A DNA stretch of 64,000 nucleotides. Source: Hahnella aquatica. GTDB taxonomy: Bacteria > Pseudomonadota > Gammaproteobacteria > Burkholderiales > Burkholderiaceae_A. The translations under genes were made by a program, and so were the position numbers. The stretch spans positions 620,001-684,000 of the forward strand of contig OZ239144.1 of assembly GCA_965194505.1 (NCBI GenBank). Reading direction: 5' to 3'. Below the pieces are notes generated by a model. That model was not told the origin of the DNA, ran no database searches, and worked only from the letters and a program-made list of their open reading frames with translations. This document shows positions 35,702 to 43,513 of this stretch, piece after piece; within the stretch, counting starts at the first letter, position 1, and every line of letters begins with the position of its first letter.

Positions 35702-36147
35702 GTTGTAGGTGTTCTCAATTTACAGCGTCTTTCCTTGCACTAGCCTTGTCGCTAAACGCGAGTGCAGTGTTTGCGGAATGGGTTCACTTCGGAACGGTAG
35801 CGGAAGATAACGACATCTACATTGATCACTCAAGACACGAGAGAGCGGAAAATCCTCGAATCTGGGTAATGTTTGATTCCAAAGACCCGGATGAAGATGG
35901 ATCGAAGTCAGTGGTGCAGAAATACGAAGCCGACTGTGCGGGCAATAAAGTTCGCACGCTTGAGTTTGCGTATTTCGCGGGAAACATGGGATCTGGTCGT
36001 CTGATCCGAAAAAGCCAATCTTCCGGCCCCTGGGAGGCACCTGTTCCGAGATCGACGCTAAGTGGCATCGTTGACATCATGTGCGACCGAGTCTTTAGCG
36101 ACAAGTATGCCCGCACCCCCAGTTGTCTGGATCACACTCAGCTGTAA
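35698..36147 (+). CDS. Exported protein, Adhesin_E-like
   Basis: A 149-residue protein with a signal peptide cleaved near AVFA-EW. The mature part has the W-x-x-x-G, DIYIDHSRHERAENPRIWVMFD and YEADCAGNKVRTLEF pattern seen in surface-adhesin protein E-like domains, which are often annotated only as hypothetical. Two or more cysteines may pair in the periplasm. Coupled to the DUF4236 gene. Confidence 0.65.
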   Translation: MSCRCSQFTASFLALALSLNASAVFAEWVHFGTVAEDNDIYIDHSRHERAENPRIWVMFDSKDPDEDGSKSVVQKYEADCAGNKVRTLEFAYFAGNMGSGRLIRKSQSSGPWEAPVPRSTLSGIVDIMCDRVFSDKYARTPSCLDHTQL

Positions 36148-36229
36148 AAATTTTTGACACTCAGCCAACTGGCTGATTTGCAGGTGAATACCTTTGGTGG
36201 ATCATCTGAACTCACTAAGGAGAGTAGAG

Positions 36230-36388
36230 ATGATTAATGATTTGAGCGTAGCAATTACCGTAGACAGAGATGAGCGCTGGGACAAGGTTCTGGCGCGCTT
36301 CGCTGCAATCGAAACCCAGCTGCAAGAGCTTTACTGGGAGGTGCTTGACTGCATGGACCAGGACGCACAGCCTCGGTCAAACCAGTAG
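36230..36388 (+). CDS. Small hypothetical protein
   Basis: A 52-residue protein starting MINDLSVAITVDRDERW. AAGGAG lies 8 nt upstream, which favours this ATG over the in-frame upstream start at 36194. Acidic and helical; no family recognised. A hairpin terminator follows. Confidence 0.5.
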   Translation: MINDLSVAITVDRDERWDKVLARFAAIETQLQELYWEVLDCMDQDAQPRSNQ

Positions 36389-36404
36389 CGGCTGACCTCC
36401 TACG

Positions 36405-36432
36405 CCACCACTCCCTGGGTTGTGGTGGGTCT
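36405..36432 (+). terminator. Hairpin terminator candidate
   Basis: CCACCAC (36405-36411) pairs with GTGGTGG (36422-36428), followed by a short pyrimidine stretch. It sits between the small plus-strand genes and the recombinase operon on the other strand, near the probable left end of the prophage. Confidence 0.5.
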
Positions 36433-36485
36433 TTGTCGGCCCGCAAACCCGCAAATCGAGCAGGCAATTAAACAAAGAGGCTCCA

Positions 36486-36896
36486 TCAATTCGGCCCGGG
36501 GAGATCCGACCATTTAATGGGGCGCGCACTTAAGAAAACCTGCTCCTGTAGCGCCCATTCGCTTGGGAATGGTTTGAATAAATCCTTCATCGTTAAGTGT
36601 GGCGGATGCCGGCCTTCGACGATAGCCTCAACAACTCGCGGTGAAAGGGTTGCTAGTCTTGAGATTCGGCTTACAAACGACGGGCAGATCTTTTCCTTCT
36701 CGGCTATGTCGTAGATCGTGTGGTAGACGCCATCAAGCATTAATCGCTGCCATCTAAAGCCTCTTGCAATCGCCTTCACCATACTGTTGTCGACTTTTGC
36801 CTCCTTGCGCTCGAGGACTCTGGAGCCATCAGGTTTGATGATGATCGTTTTGACGCCCCGGCGATAAAAGTTCATCGCAATGTTGGTGGTTGTCAT
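36486..36896 (-). CDS. Recombinase-associated hypothetical protein with possible HTH
   Basis: A 136-residue protein whose ATG overlaps the recombinase stop by 4 nt. The middle part YDIAEKEKICPSFVSRISRLATLSP reads like a helix-turn-helix, followed by VVEAIVEGRHPPHLTMKDL. Genes of this kind often trail large serine recombinases in alpha- and betaproteobacterial elements. Role unknown; directionality or DNA-binding accessory is a guess. Confidence 0.6.
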   Translation of the reverse strand: MTTTNIAMNFYRRGVKTIIIKPDGSRVLERKEAKVDNSMVKAIARGFRWQRLMLDGVYHTIYDIAEKEKICPSFVSRISRLATLSPRVVEAIVEGRHPPHLTMKDLFKPFPSEWALQEQVFLSARPIKWSDLPGPN

Positions 36897-38251
36897 GCGG
36901 CCTCCAGCAAGTTTTCTCTCGGTCTAATCGTCTGATTAATTAGGGTTGCAATCCCATCGGTGGCCCACTCAATTGCGGCGCCATCCGGGCGAATCGTGAT
37001 GCGGTGAATTAGGTGTTGAACAATCCGAGCTTGCTCAGCTGGAAACAGTTCGTCCCAGACTGCGTCGATAGACCGAAGTGTTTCGATCGCTTCGTCCTCT
37101 TCGATGTCTGGTCTAAGCCGCGTAACCTCGGCTACAGCCGCCGCAGTAATTTCAGGCAGCCGCAGGATCTCTTTGATCTTCTCCACGATCACGGCTTCAA
37201 TCTCACCTGCTGGCAGGCGTTGTACTTCGCACGCCGCTGACCCAAGCTTGATGGCATCGGTGTTGATGTAATACCTGTAGTAGCGCTGCTTCTTGATCGT
37301 GTAACCCGGCGTAAAGCAACGCCCCTCTGCGGAGTATAGAAGCCCTTTTAAGAGGCAAGGCGCCTTCGAGTCACGCTGCGAGCTAGCCGCCTTCTTTTGC
37401 TTTTTCTCCCGATCTCGGGTGAGCGCAGTGTGCGCCTGATCCCAGAGCGCCTGGTCAATGATTGCTGGATGCTGGCCTGGAAAGTGTTGCCCCTTATAGG
37501 CGGCGATACCCAGGTACACGGGATTATTCAGAATTTTATAGATGTAGCCCTTGTCGACGAGCTTGCCCTTTCGCTCAACGCCCTTTGCGGTCGTCCATGA
37601 CTTGGAGGTCACGCCTTTGGCGCGCAGGTCTTTCACAAGTGCGGCCATCGATCCAACTAGTGCGAACCTGCGGAAAATCTCCTCCACTAGTTTGCTTTCT
37701 GTTGGGTTGGGGACAAGCTTTCGCTCAGACACGTCGTAGCCTAGCGGCGGCATCCCACCCATCCAGATCCCACGTTGACGTGAGGCGGCGATCTTGTCGC
37801 GAACGCGCTCACCGGCGAGTTCACGTTCAAACTGAGCAAACGAGAGCAGGATGTTGAGGGTCAGCCGACCCATGGAGGTGGTCGTGTTAAACGACTGCGT
37901 TACGGAGACGAACGTGACCTTGTGCTCGTCAAAGATCTCCACCAGTTTTGCAAAGTCGGCTAGCGATCGAGACAGACGATCGATCTTGTAGACAACGATG
38001 ATGTCTACAGCCCCTTTTTTGATGTCGGCTATCAAATGCTGTAACCCAGGCCGGTCCATGTTGCCGCCCGAGTAGCCACCGTCGTCATACCTCTCAGGTA
38101 GCTGGAGCCACCCTTCAGCCTTCTGGCTCAGGATGTAGTTTTCACAGGCATCGCGCTGCGCATCGAGTGAGTTGAAGTCTTGTTCGAGCCCCTCGTCGGT
38201 TGATTTGCGGGTGTAGATCGCACAACACAGTTTGCGTTGGTTCGTTGCCAT
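36893..38251 (-). CDS. Large serine recombinase (phage integrase)
   Basis: A 452-residue recombinase. The resolvase domain has catalytic S17 (YTRKSTDEG), VVYKIDRLSRSLADF and LNILLSFAQFERELAGERVRDK; the Recombinase domain (about 175-280) and a C-terminal zinc-ribbon-type region with PCLLKGLLYSAEG complete it. It should catalyse integration and excision of this prophage without a tyrosine integrase. It is the third gene of an operon: a 57-residue protein, a DUF2924 protein, the recombinase and the 136-residue protein, with overlaps at each junction. Confidence 0.93.
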   Translation of the reverse strand: MATNQRKLCCAIYTRKSTDEGLEQDFNSLDAQRDACENYILSQKAEGWLQLPERYDDGGYSGGNMDRPGLQHLIADIKKGAVDIIVVYKIDRLSRSLADFAKLVEIFDEHKVTFVSVTQSFNTTTSMGRLTLNILLSFAQFERELAGERVRDKIAASRQRGIWMGGMPPLGYDVSERKLVPNPTESKLVEEIFRRFALVGSMAALVKDLRAKGVTSKSWTTAKGVERKGKLVDKGYIYKILNNPVYLGIAAYKGQHFPGQHPAIIDQALWDQAHTALTRDREKKQKKAASSQRDSKAPCLLKGLLYSAEGRCFTPGYTIKKQRYYRYYINTDAIKLGSAACEVQRLPAGEIEAVIVEKIKEILRLPEITAAAVAEVTRLRPDIEEDEAIETLRSIDAVWDELFPAEQARIVQHLIHRITIRPDGAAIEWATDGIATLINQTIRPRENLLEAA

Positions 38252-38697
38252 CAGCCACCCCTTGAGCTTTGAAGGCCAAAAAATGCCCAGCCGTTACGGT
38301 TGGTGCCGGTGATCTCTTTGGCGATGCTTGAGAGCGATTTGTAGGGCTTGCCTTGGTAGACAAAGTGCTCATCGGCAACAGTCACCTCATGGGTCACTCC
38401 CTTCCAATCCCGAATGAGCCGCGTACCGGCGACTGGGCGGTTGTCTAGGCGACGCTTGCGCACGTGCCTTTTCCCGCCGTCTAGCTCATCTCCGAGCCGC
38501 TCGAGGCGTCGTATGGTTTCCCGCTTGAGTCCGCCCAGGGCGAGCTCCTGTATGCGGTAGGCAAGCCTGCTCTCAAGAAACTGGCGATTGAACTGCGGTG
38601 CTGGCTTTTGAAACAGCTGTTCCCACATCCGCCGCAGGTCGCTAATCGGGGCAGACTTAAGGGCGGCCACGCGGGCCAAGGTACTACTGAGCGTCAT
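38251..38697 (-). CDS. DUF2924 domain protein
   Basis: A 148-residue protein with the DUF2924 pattern (LRRMWEQLFQKPAPQFNRQFLESRLAYRIQE in the first half; the second half has GTRLIRDWKGVTHEV and YKSLSSIAKEITGTNRNG). Proteins of this family almost always sit next to large serine recombinases. GGAGG lies 5 nt before the ATG. Its end meets the recombinase start. The C-terminal part resembles a small DNA-binding module, suggestive of a recombination accessory factor. Confidence 0.85.
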   Translation of the reverse strand: MTLSSTLARVAALKSAPISDLRRMWEQLFQKPAPQFNRQFLESRLAYRIQELALGGLKRETIRRLERLGDELDGGKRHVRKRRLDNRPVAGTRLIRDWKGVTHEVTVADEHFVYQGKPYKSLSSIAKEITGTNRNGWAFFGLQSSRGG

Positions 38698-38857
38698 GGA
38701 GGTCCTCCTGGGTGGTCAAAACACCTGTACTAACGCTCTGTTCGGTCCGTTCAGCAAGTCCTTTCTGGCGCTCGATAAGCCGGACCACTGCCTGCGCTAA
38801 GAGGGCCCCAGTCACGGCCAAGTCGAGCCCATAGGGGCGGGAATTTTGATCTTTCAT
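38684..38857 (-). CDS. Small protein upstream of the DUF2924 gene
   Basis: A 57-residue frame, ATG at 38857, reading MKDQNSRPYGLDLAVTGALL then AQAVVRLIERQKGLAERTEQ and ending at a TAG 14 nt inside the DUF2924 gene. The overlap, strand and position mark it as the first cistron of the recombinase operon. A short hydrophobic/amphipathic helix is all that can be seen. Confidence 0.55.
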   Translation of the reverse strand: MKDQNSRPYGLDLAVTGALLAQAVVRLIERQKGLAERTEQSVSTGVLTTQEDLHDAQ

Positions 38858-38860
38858 GCC

Positions 38861-38871
38861 GATTCATACGG
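38861..38871. repeat. 11-bp motif, inverted copy at 40787
   Basis: GATTCATACGG at 38861-38871 lies in the divergent gap between the recombinase operon and the XRE repressor gene. Its exact reverse complement CCGTATGAATC occurs at 40787-40797, in the next regulatory gap, and a related CGTATGAA at 53598-53605. Possible repressor operator. Confidence 0.4.
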
Positions 38872-38987
38872 CATTGAGCGCGATTTTTCCCGAGGGGTTG
38901 CTTTCGCCGTCATGAGCGGTTAGAATTTAGCCGTTACGCAATCGCGCATTGACGGAACGCTTAACAAAATCGGAGAAAGAGATCAAA

Positions 38988-39269
38988 ATGGAAGAGTCGT
39001 TTGGACAGTACGTCCGGGGCCTGCGTGAGAGGGCTGGTGTCAAGCTGAATGAGTTTGCCAAGCAGCTTGAAATCAGCCCTGCTTACTGGTCACGGATCGA
39101 GAATGACCGCGAGAACCCGCCTAAAGATGATCTGATCAGTAAGGCCGCAGAGTTGCTGAAAGCGTCAAAGGATGAGTTGTTTATTTATGCGAGGCGACTG
39201 CCGCCGGACATGCAGGGCAATGTCGGGGAGGTGGTAAGGCTGTATCGAGCAAAACACAAGAATAAGTAG
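38988..39269 (+). CDS. XRE-family transcriptional regulator, probable prophage repressor
   Basis: A 93-residue protein with a helix-turn-helix in KLNEFAKQLEISPAYWSRIENDRENPP. GGAGAAAG is about 10 nt before the ATG at 38988. It is directly followed by an ImmA-type protease gene, the arrangement in which the protease cleaves or antagonises the repressor to start induction. Divergent from the recombinase operon. Confidence 0.85.
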   Translation: MEESFGQYVRGLRERAGVKLNEFAKQLEISPAYWSRIENDRENPPKDDLISKAAELLKASKDELFIYARRLPPDMQGNVGEVVRLYRAKHKNK

Positions 39270-39277
39270 GAAAACGC

Positions 39278-40093
39278 ATGAACCACTTGAAACTGAACTA
39301 TAGACACAACCGTAATCACGAGCCGCATTTCATTAGCAACCAAGAAATTCGGGAGCATGCTGCGGAAATTCGGCAGCAGATGAATCTTGGTGAACGTCGC
39401 GGTATCACGCTCGATGATTTCAAACGCATCGAACGTCTGAGTGTGAACCGTGTCGACTACGACCTTTGGACTGACTTTGAGCATCCTGTAAGGGGCGATG
39501 ATGGATCGCCCGTGTTGGGTGTGTTCGAATACTCACCTGAGAGTTGCGCCGATTCAGTCAGCATCAGCGTGGCGCCACCAGAGACGGATTCAAGTGGTTT
39601 TTTGGTTCTCTCGACATTTGCGCATGAACTGGGCCACGCTGTGTATGACGGCCCGGCTCTTATCGTCCGACACCAAAACCCTCCTTTGCTCGGGTTGGAT
39701 GCAGGGGGTACTGCAGCCCGTGCGTTTCGTACGGTTGTTGATTCACAGGATCATTTGGGGAAAGTGGCGCAATCGATGCCCAAACATATTCAGTTTGCCG
39801 AGAATCGGGCAAACGAATTCATGGGGGCTCTTTTGGTGCCGAAGGATTTGCTTATGGAGGCCATTCTCGAAGAGGCACCGAAGCACGCCCTAGAGGTCAA
39901 GTATGGTGAAGAACATTTGTTTGCTGAGAGCCTGGACGGGTCAGCAAAGATCATGTGGTGCGAGGCGACGTATGACATGAGCCTTTGGTCGATCACTCGC
40001 GCAGTCGCTCCACAGTTTGGGGTTTCACCGTTGTTCATCGAAGTGCGAATGTTGAAGTACGGCATCATTCCGGGGGAGGGGCGGCCGAACTAA
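39278..40093 (+). CDS. ImmA/IrrE-family metallopeptidase
   Basis: A 271-residue protein with the zinc motif HELGH (TFAHELGHAVYDGP) near residue 115 and a downstream glutamate-bearing helix (ENRANEFMGALLVPKDL), the ImmA/IrrE pattern. It lies 8 nt after the XRE gene. By analogy with ICEBs1 ImmA it should inactivate the neighbouring repressor. Confidence 0.9.
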   Translation: MNHLKLNYRHNRNHEPHFISNQEIREHAAEIRQQMNLGERRGITLDDFKRIERLSVNRVDYDLWTDFEHPVRGDDGSPVLGVFEYSPESCADSVSISVAPPETDSSGFLVLSTFAHELGHAVYDGPALIVRHQNPPLLGLDAGGTAARAFRTVVDSQDHLGKVAQSMPKHIQFAENRANEFMGALLVPKDLLMEAILEEAPKHALEVKYGEEHLFAESLDGSAKIMWCEATYDMSLWSITRAVAPQFGVSPLFIEVRMLKYGIIPGEGRPN

Positions 40094-40114
40094 GGCCTAG
40101 TTGCAGTTCCAGGT

Positions 40115-40136
40115 GGCACCTGTCGGTGCCTTTTTT
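40115..40136 (+). terminator. Rho-independent terminator after the XRE-ImmA pair
   Basis: GGCACC (40115-40120), loop TGTC, GGTGCC (40125-40130) and TTTTTT. It separates the repressor/protease unit from the sigma-like gene. Confidence 0.85.
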
Positions 40137-40147
40137 CAGATTAACTT

Positions 40148-40165
40148 GTTTAGCATTGACTAAAC
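40148..40165. promoter_or_regulatory. Palindromic operator candidate upstream of the sigma-like gene
   Basis: GTTTAG and CTAAAC form a perfect 6-bp inverted repeat with a 6-nt spacer, 13 nt before the start of the sigma-like gene. The right half overlaps a TTGACT that could be a -35 box. Confidence 0.45.
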
Positions 40166-40178
40166 GCGCAAATGCAAA

Positions 40179-40757
40179 ATGGATATGAATTCGAACCTCA
40201 CCTCAGATTACCTTGATGCAGCCAAGCGCGCTGCGGCAGTCCGTACAGCAGGCCTCGCAAGACGCATCGCTTTAACGCCATCGGAACGAGAGGATGTGCA
40301 TCAGGAACTGCTGCTTGACCTGATTGCACGTGCAGATGCCTTTGACCCGTCAAGGGGTTGTGCAAATACCTACACAGGGATGGTTTCTGAGCACCGCGCA
40401 GCAGAGCTTCTTGACGTCATGGTTAAAGAGCGAATTCGAATGCAGAGCTTTCCCACAGACACGGAGGCGGCTAACGACGCGGACATGTGTTCAGGGATTG
40501 AGCAACTCGCCTTCGAGTTTGGCTCGCTCTGGGGGCAAGACGACGATTTGTTTGCATGCACTGACACCGTCCATGACCTTGAGCGGGCGCTTGCATGCAT
40601 GAGCCAAGAGCAAATGAGCTTGTGGCAACTGCTCGAGGCTTGCCAGGACCTCGCAGAGGCCTGTGCCAGATCCGGCGTTCCCAAGACCTCCTTTTACCGC
40701 CGAGTTGAGGAACTTCAGATGCATCTGCGCATGTTCGGCCTAAAAGTCGCCGCTTGA
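40179..40757 (+). CDS. Sigma-70-like phage regulatory protein
   Basis: A 192-residue protein. The first part (LARRIALTPSEREDVHQELLLDLIARADAFDPSRGCANTY in pieces) looks like sigma region 2, where template DNA and core polymerase are bound; the end (AEACARSGVPKTSFYRRVEELQ) looks like the region 4 helix-turn-helix. It may redirect host RNA polymerase to the early or replication operon downstream. No identity to a named factor is claimed. Confidence 0.65.
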   Translation: MDMNSNLTSDYLDAAKRAAAVRTAGLARRIALTPSEREDVHQELLLDLIARADAFDPSRGCANTYTGMVSEHRAAELLDVMVKERIRMQSFPTDTEAANDADMCSGIEQLAFEFGSLWGQDDDLFACTDTVHDLERALACMSQEQMSLWQLLEACQDLAEACARSGVPKTSFYRRVEELQMHLRMFGLKVAA

Positions 40758-40786
40758 CCCCCCCGTGGGAAAAAACTCAGTCCGTT

Positions 40787-40797
40787 CCGTATGAATC
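40787..40797. repeat. 11-bp motif CCGTATGAATC, inverted copy of 38861-38871
   Basis: Exact reverse complement of the motif before the XRE gene, here in the 81-nt gap between the sigma-like gene and the replication block. It is a candidate second operator. Confidence 0.4.
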
Positions 40798-40838
40798 ACC
40801 AACAACCCTAAAAACCAGTAACCGCTCAGGAGAAGGTC

Positions 40839-41252
40839 TTGCTAGTGCTCAATAAACCAAACCATGCCGATAGCAACGAATCGGATGTCAGCCATGAGGT
40901 AGCAAGGGCTGGCATGCGTGGGGTTTATGTGCCAGCAGAGCCAATTACAGAGGCGAGCCTATGTGACTGGATTGCATCCGCGCTTGTCGGGCAAAGCATT
41001 CAATTCCATGTGGGTTTACTCATGGTGGACCGAGCCATGGGCGGTGGCTTAACGCTCCGAGAGCGTAATCGACTCCATGCGGTCGCAAGACGCGCCTGGA
41101 TCGCCTGTGAACTAGGTCTTGTTCACCTGTTTAGCAAAAAGATTTCAGAGGGGCGCTATCGCTATCTGGCTATGCGCTCTAGCACTCATCTGACGCCACC
41201 TGAAATCAGGAGCCGTCTCAAAACCGCCACCCCCACCAACCACGCCAACTGA
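40839..41252 (+). CDS. Hypothetical phage protein
   Basis: A 137-residue protein of no recognised family. AGGAG stands 6-7 nt before a TTG at 40839; a GTG at 40845 is also in frame. The middle part (LTLRERNRLHAVARRAWIACELGL) is helical and basic. First gene of the long early operon. Confidence 0.55.
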   Translation: MLVLNKPNHADSNESDVSHEVARAGMRGVYVPAEPITEASLCDWIASALVGQSIQFHVGLLMVDRAMGGGLTLRERNRLHAVARRAWIACELGLVHLFSKKISEGRYRYLAMRSSTHLTPPEIRSRLKTATPTNHAN

Positions 41253-41264
41253 AAGCGAGCTCCC

Positions 41265-41789
41265 ATGACACCTGAGTCTGACGTGCTGGATGAAATTGGG
41301 CAGTTGTATGTCGCAGAGCTTGAGGGCCTGCCACTGTCCGAGATTGACCAGCTATTGAAAAAAACAAATCACACCAAGGAGACAGCCCGTCACTACGAGC
41401 AACTCCTGCAGTCTGAACTCAACCGTCGATTTGCAGAGCGGGCGCACGCCTTGCGCAAGGACGAGGGCAAGGATACCGGCCGGGTTCGGTTTGAAAACGA
41501 TGGATATGTCGTTATCGCTGATCTGCCCAAACGCACTGAGTACGACCAACTGAAACTCCGTGATGCTGTTGAAGCACTGCGCAAGTGGGGCGAGGACCCG
41601 AACAACTACGTTGGTATCGAGGTTACGGTCTCCGAGTCGAAATACAACGCCTGGCCGCCAGCAGTGCGCGCGCTTTTTGAGCCTGCACGAACGCTAAAGA
41701 CCGGCAAGCCCAGTTATCGGTTGGAGCAAATCGACGTTAGCCGTATGCCCGCCGCAGCCAATGACCCCCACTACGAAGGAAACCACTAA
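41265..41789 (+). CDS. Hypothetical phage protein
   Basis: A 174-residue protein of mixed charge. The N-terminal 60 residues are helical (EIDQLLKKTNHTKETARHYE), followed by a beta-rich half containing VRFENDGYVVIADLPKRTEYD. It may bind the products of the neighbouring recombination genes. Its stop overlaps the ATPase start (TAATG). No family recognised. Confidence 0.6.
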   Translation: MTPESDVLDEIGQLYVAELEGLPLSEIDQLLKKTNHTKETARHYEQLLQSELNRRFAERAHALRKDEGKDTGRVRFENDGYVVIADLPKRTEYDQLKLRDAVEALRKWGEDPNNYVGIEVTVSESKYNAWPPAVRALFEPARTLKTGKPSYRLEQIDVSRMPAAANDPHYEGNH

Positions 41790-42574
41790 TGGCCGTCACA
41801 CTCGCACAGCTCACCCGAGCAGCACAACCTAAACCGCCACGCATCTTGATCCACGGTGTGGCAGGTGTCGGTAAGACCACTTTTGCCTCTGAGGCAAACA
41901 ACCCGGTATTTATTCAGACCGAAGATGGGCTGGGCACCTTACCGGCTACCCACTTCCCCCTGGCACGAACCTACGAAGAAGTCCTTGAATCGTTGGGCTC
42001 ACTCTATACAGAGGACCACGATTTCAAGACGGTCGTGATCGATAGCGTGGACTGGCTTGAGCCGCTCGTGTGGGCAAAAGCCTGTCGCGATAACGGCTGG
42101 AACTCGATTGAGGACGCGGGCTACGGAAAAGGCTACGTGGCTTGCCTGGGCCTGTGGCGCCAATACGTAGACGGGCTTAACGCGCTAAGAGATGAGCGGG
42201 GTATGGCGGTTGTCCAGATTGCACACACGGACATCAAGCGCTTTGATTCGCCCGAACACGATCCGTACGACCGCTACGTCATCAAGCTGCATACCCGTGC
42301 GGCCGCTTTGTTGTTAGAGCATTCCGATGTGGTGCTCTTTGCCAACTACCGCATCAGTACGGTTAAGGCCGATGTTGGCTTTAACAAGAAAGTGAACCGT
42401 GCAATGGGCTCAGGCGAGCGTGTGATCCACACCGCAGAAAAGCCAGCCTTTCTTGCAAAGAACCGCTATGGACTGCCAGAGACCTTGCCCCTTGAATGGC
42501 AGGCGTTTGCGCAGGCCATGCCCCCGAGCGTTCAACACATGTTGATTTCTACCCACGCAACCCCCGCCAACTGA
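41789..42574 (+). CDS. Phage RecA-like ATPase (Sak4 type)
   Basis: A 261-residue P-loop protein. Walker A is HGVAGVGKTTFA (about 23-34), and TVVIDSVDWLEPLVW serves as Walker B. This layout, with AAA_24-type length and a DUF669 gene next, is that of Sak4-like single-strand-annealing recombinases of phages. It probably loads on DNA together with the neighbouring DUF669 protein. Confidence 0.8.
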   Translation: MAVTLAQLTRAAQPKPPRILIHGVAGVGKTTFASEANNPVFIQTEDGLGTLPATHFPLARTYEEVLESLGSLYTEDHDFKTVVIDSVDWLEPLVWAKACRDNGWNSIEDAGYGKGYVACLGLWRQYVDGLNALRDERGMAVVQIAHTDIKRFDSPEHDPYDRYVIKLHTRAAALLLEHSDVVLFANYRISTVKADVGFNKKVNRAMGSGERVIHTAEKPAFLAKNRYGLPETLPLEWQAFAQAMPPSVQHMLISTHATPAN

Positions 42575-42595
42575 AACTGAAAAAGGAGTATCGAA

Positions 42596-43111
42596 ATGGC
42601 ATCTCTAGGACAAACCTTTGACGCATCTTCCATTGAACCCAGCAATGGCTACGAAATCTACCCACCCGGCAAGTACCTCGCCCAGATCACACACTCTGAG
42701 ATGCGCGTGACCAAGGACGGCAACGGCCAGTATTTGTATCTTGAGCTCGACATTTTGGACGGCCAGTACGCAGGCCGAAAGCTTTTCGATCGGCTCAACC
42801 TTGTAAACGCCAACCCCGACACCGTTCAGATCGCGCAGCGCACGCTGTCATCGATCTGTCGTGCGGTGGGCAAGCTCCAGGTTAGTAACTCTGAGCAGCT
42901 GCACCTGATTCCTCTGATTGCAGATGTACGTGTGCGTCCGCCAAAGGGCATGTATGGCGAGTCAAACTCGATTCGCTATCTGCCGCGCAGTGGTGCGGCC
43001 CAGCCCGTTGGCACCCCCGCTGCCGCCCCAGCACCAGTGGCAAGAGCAGGCGTGGTGGCAACGCCCAACGCACCGGCTGCCAACGGCTTGCCTTGGAAAC
43101 GCCAGGCGTAA
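42596..43111 (+). CDS. DUF669 protein, probable single-stranded-DNA-binding partner
   Basis: A 171-residue protein with the DUF669 pattern (YPPGKYLAQITHSEMRVTKD, YLYLELDILDGQYAGRKLFDRLNL). Members lie beside Sak4-type recombinases and are thought to bind single-stranded DNA. The tail is Ala/Pro-rich and ends in LPWKRQA, like the acidic/flexible tails of SSB proteins in role but not in charge. Good AAGGAG ribosome-binding site. Confidence 0.82.
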   Translation: MASLGQTFDASSIEPSNGYEIYPPGKYLAQITHSEMRVTKDGNGQYLYLELDILDGQYAGRKLFDRLNLVNANPDTVQIAQRTLSSICRAVGKLQVSNSEQLHLIPLIADVRVRPPKGMYGESNSIRYLPRSGAAQPVGTPAAAPAPVARAGVVATPNAPAANGLPWKRQA

Positions 43112-43513
43112 ATGGGGATGCTTCATATGGCAGATACCTTCCACACCCAGGACCAGATTCGTATTCCTGAGACGGCACAAGCCTGCAAGGAGAGGCTTGC
43201 CGCTCTGCAGGGCGAAATCTCATCCATACGGATTCAGATCGCCACGACCGACATTCGTCGGCAGGCAGAGAAGAAAACACTGGATGCGGGTTGGTATCAC
43301 AGGGCAAAGACAGCGCTTCGCTTAAAGCAACAGGAGCAGGCGCTGATCAATGCCCGCCTGGCGCAATTCAATACTGGCTGCGACAAGCCCCGGGAGAAGT
43401 TAAAAGACGCCATCATCGAGGTGGTTCGCTCTGACTTTGATGATCAGCAGTGGGCAAACCTGGTTCAGCGCGCAAAGCAGCTGGCTGATACCCAAGGGGC
43501 CAGTCATGGCTGA
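43112..43513 (+). CDS. Hypothetical phage protein, helical
   Basis: A 133-residue protein, start at 43112 or the in-frame ATG at 43127 (MADTFHTQDQ). Strongly helical with a coiled-coil-like segment (CKERLAALQGEISSIRIQIA) and the basic YHRAKTALRLKQQEQAL. Its stop lies 8 nt inside the next gene. No family recognised. Confidence 0.55.
   Translation: MGMLHMADTFHTQDQIRIPETAQACKERLAALQGEISSIRIQIATTDIRRQAEKKTLDAGWYHRAKTALRLKQQEQALINARLAQFNTGCDKPREKLKDAIIEVVRSDFDDQQWANLVQRAKQLADTQGASHG

Noticed and set aside
42918..43325. 135-codon frame across the DUF669 gene end
   Set aside because: Overlaps two well-supported genes in another frame and lacks a ribosome-binding site.
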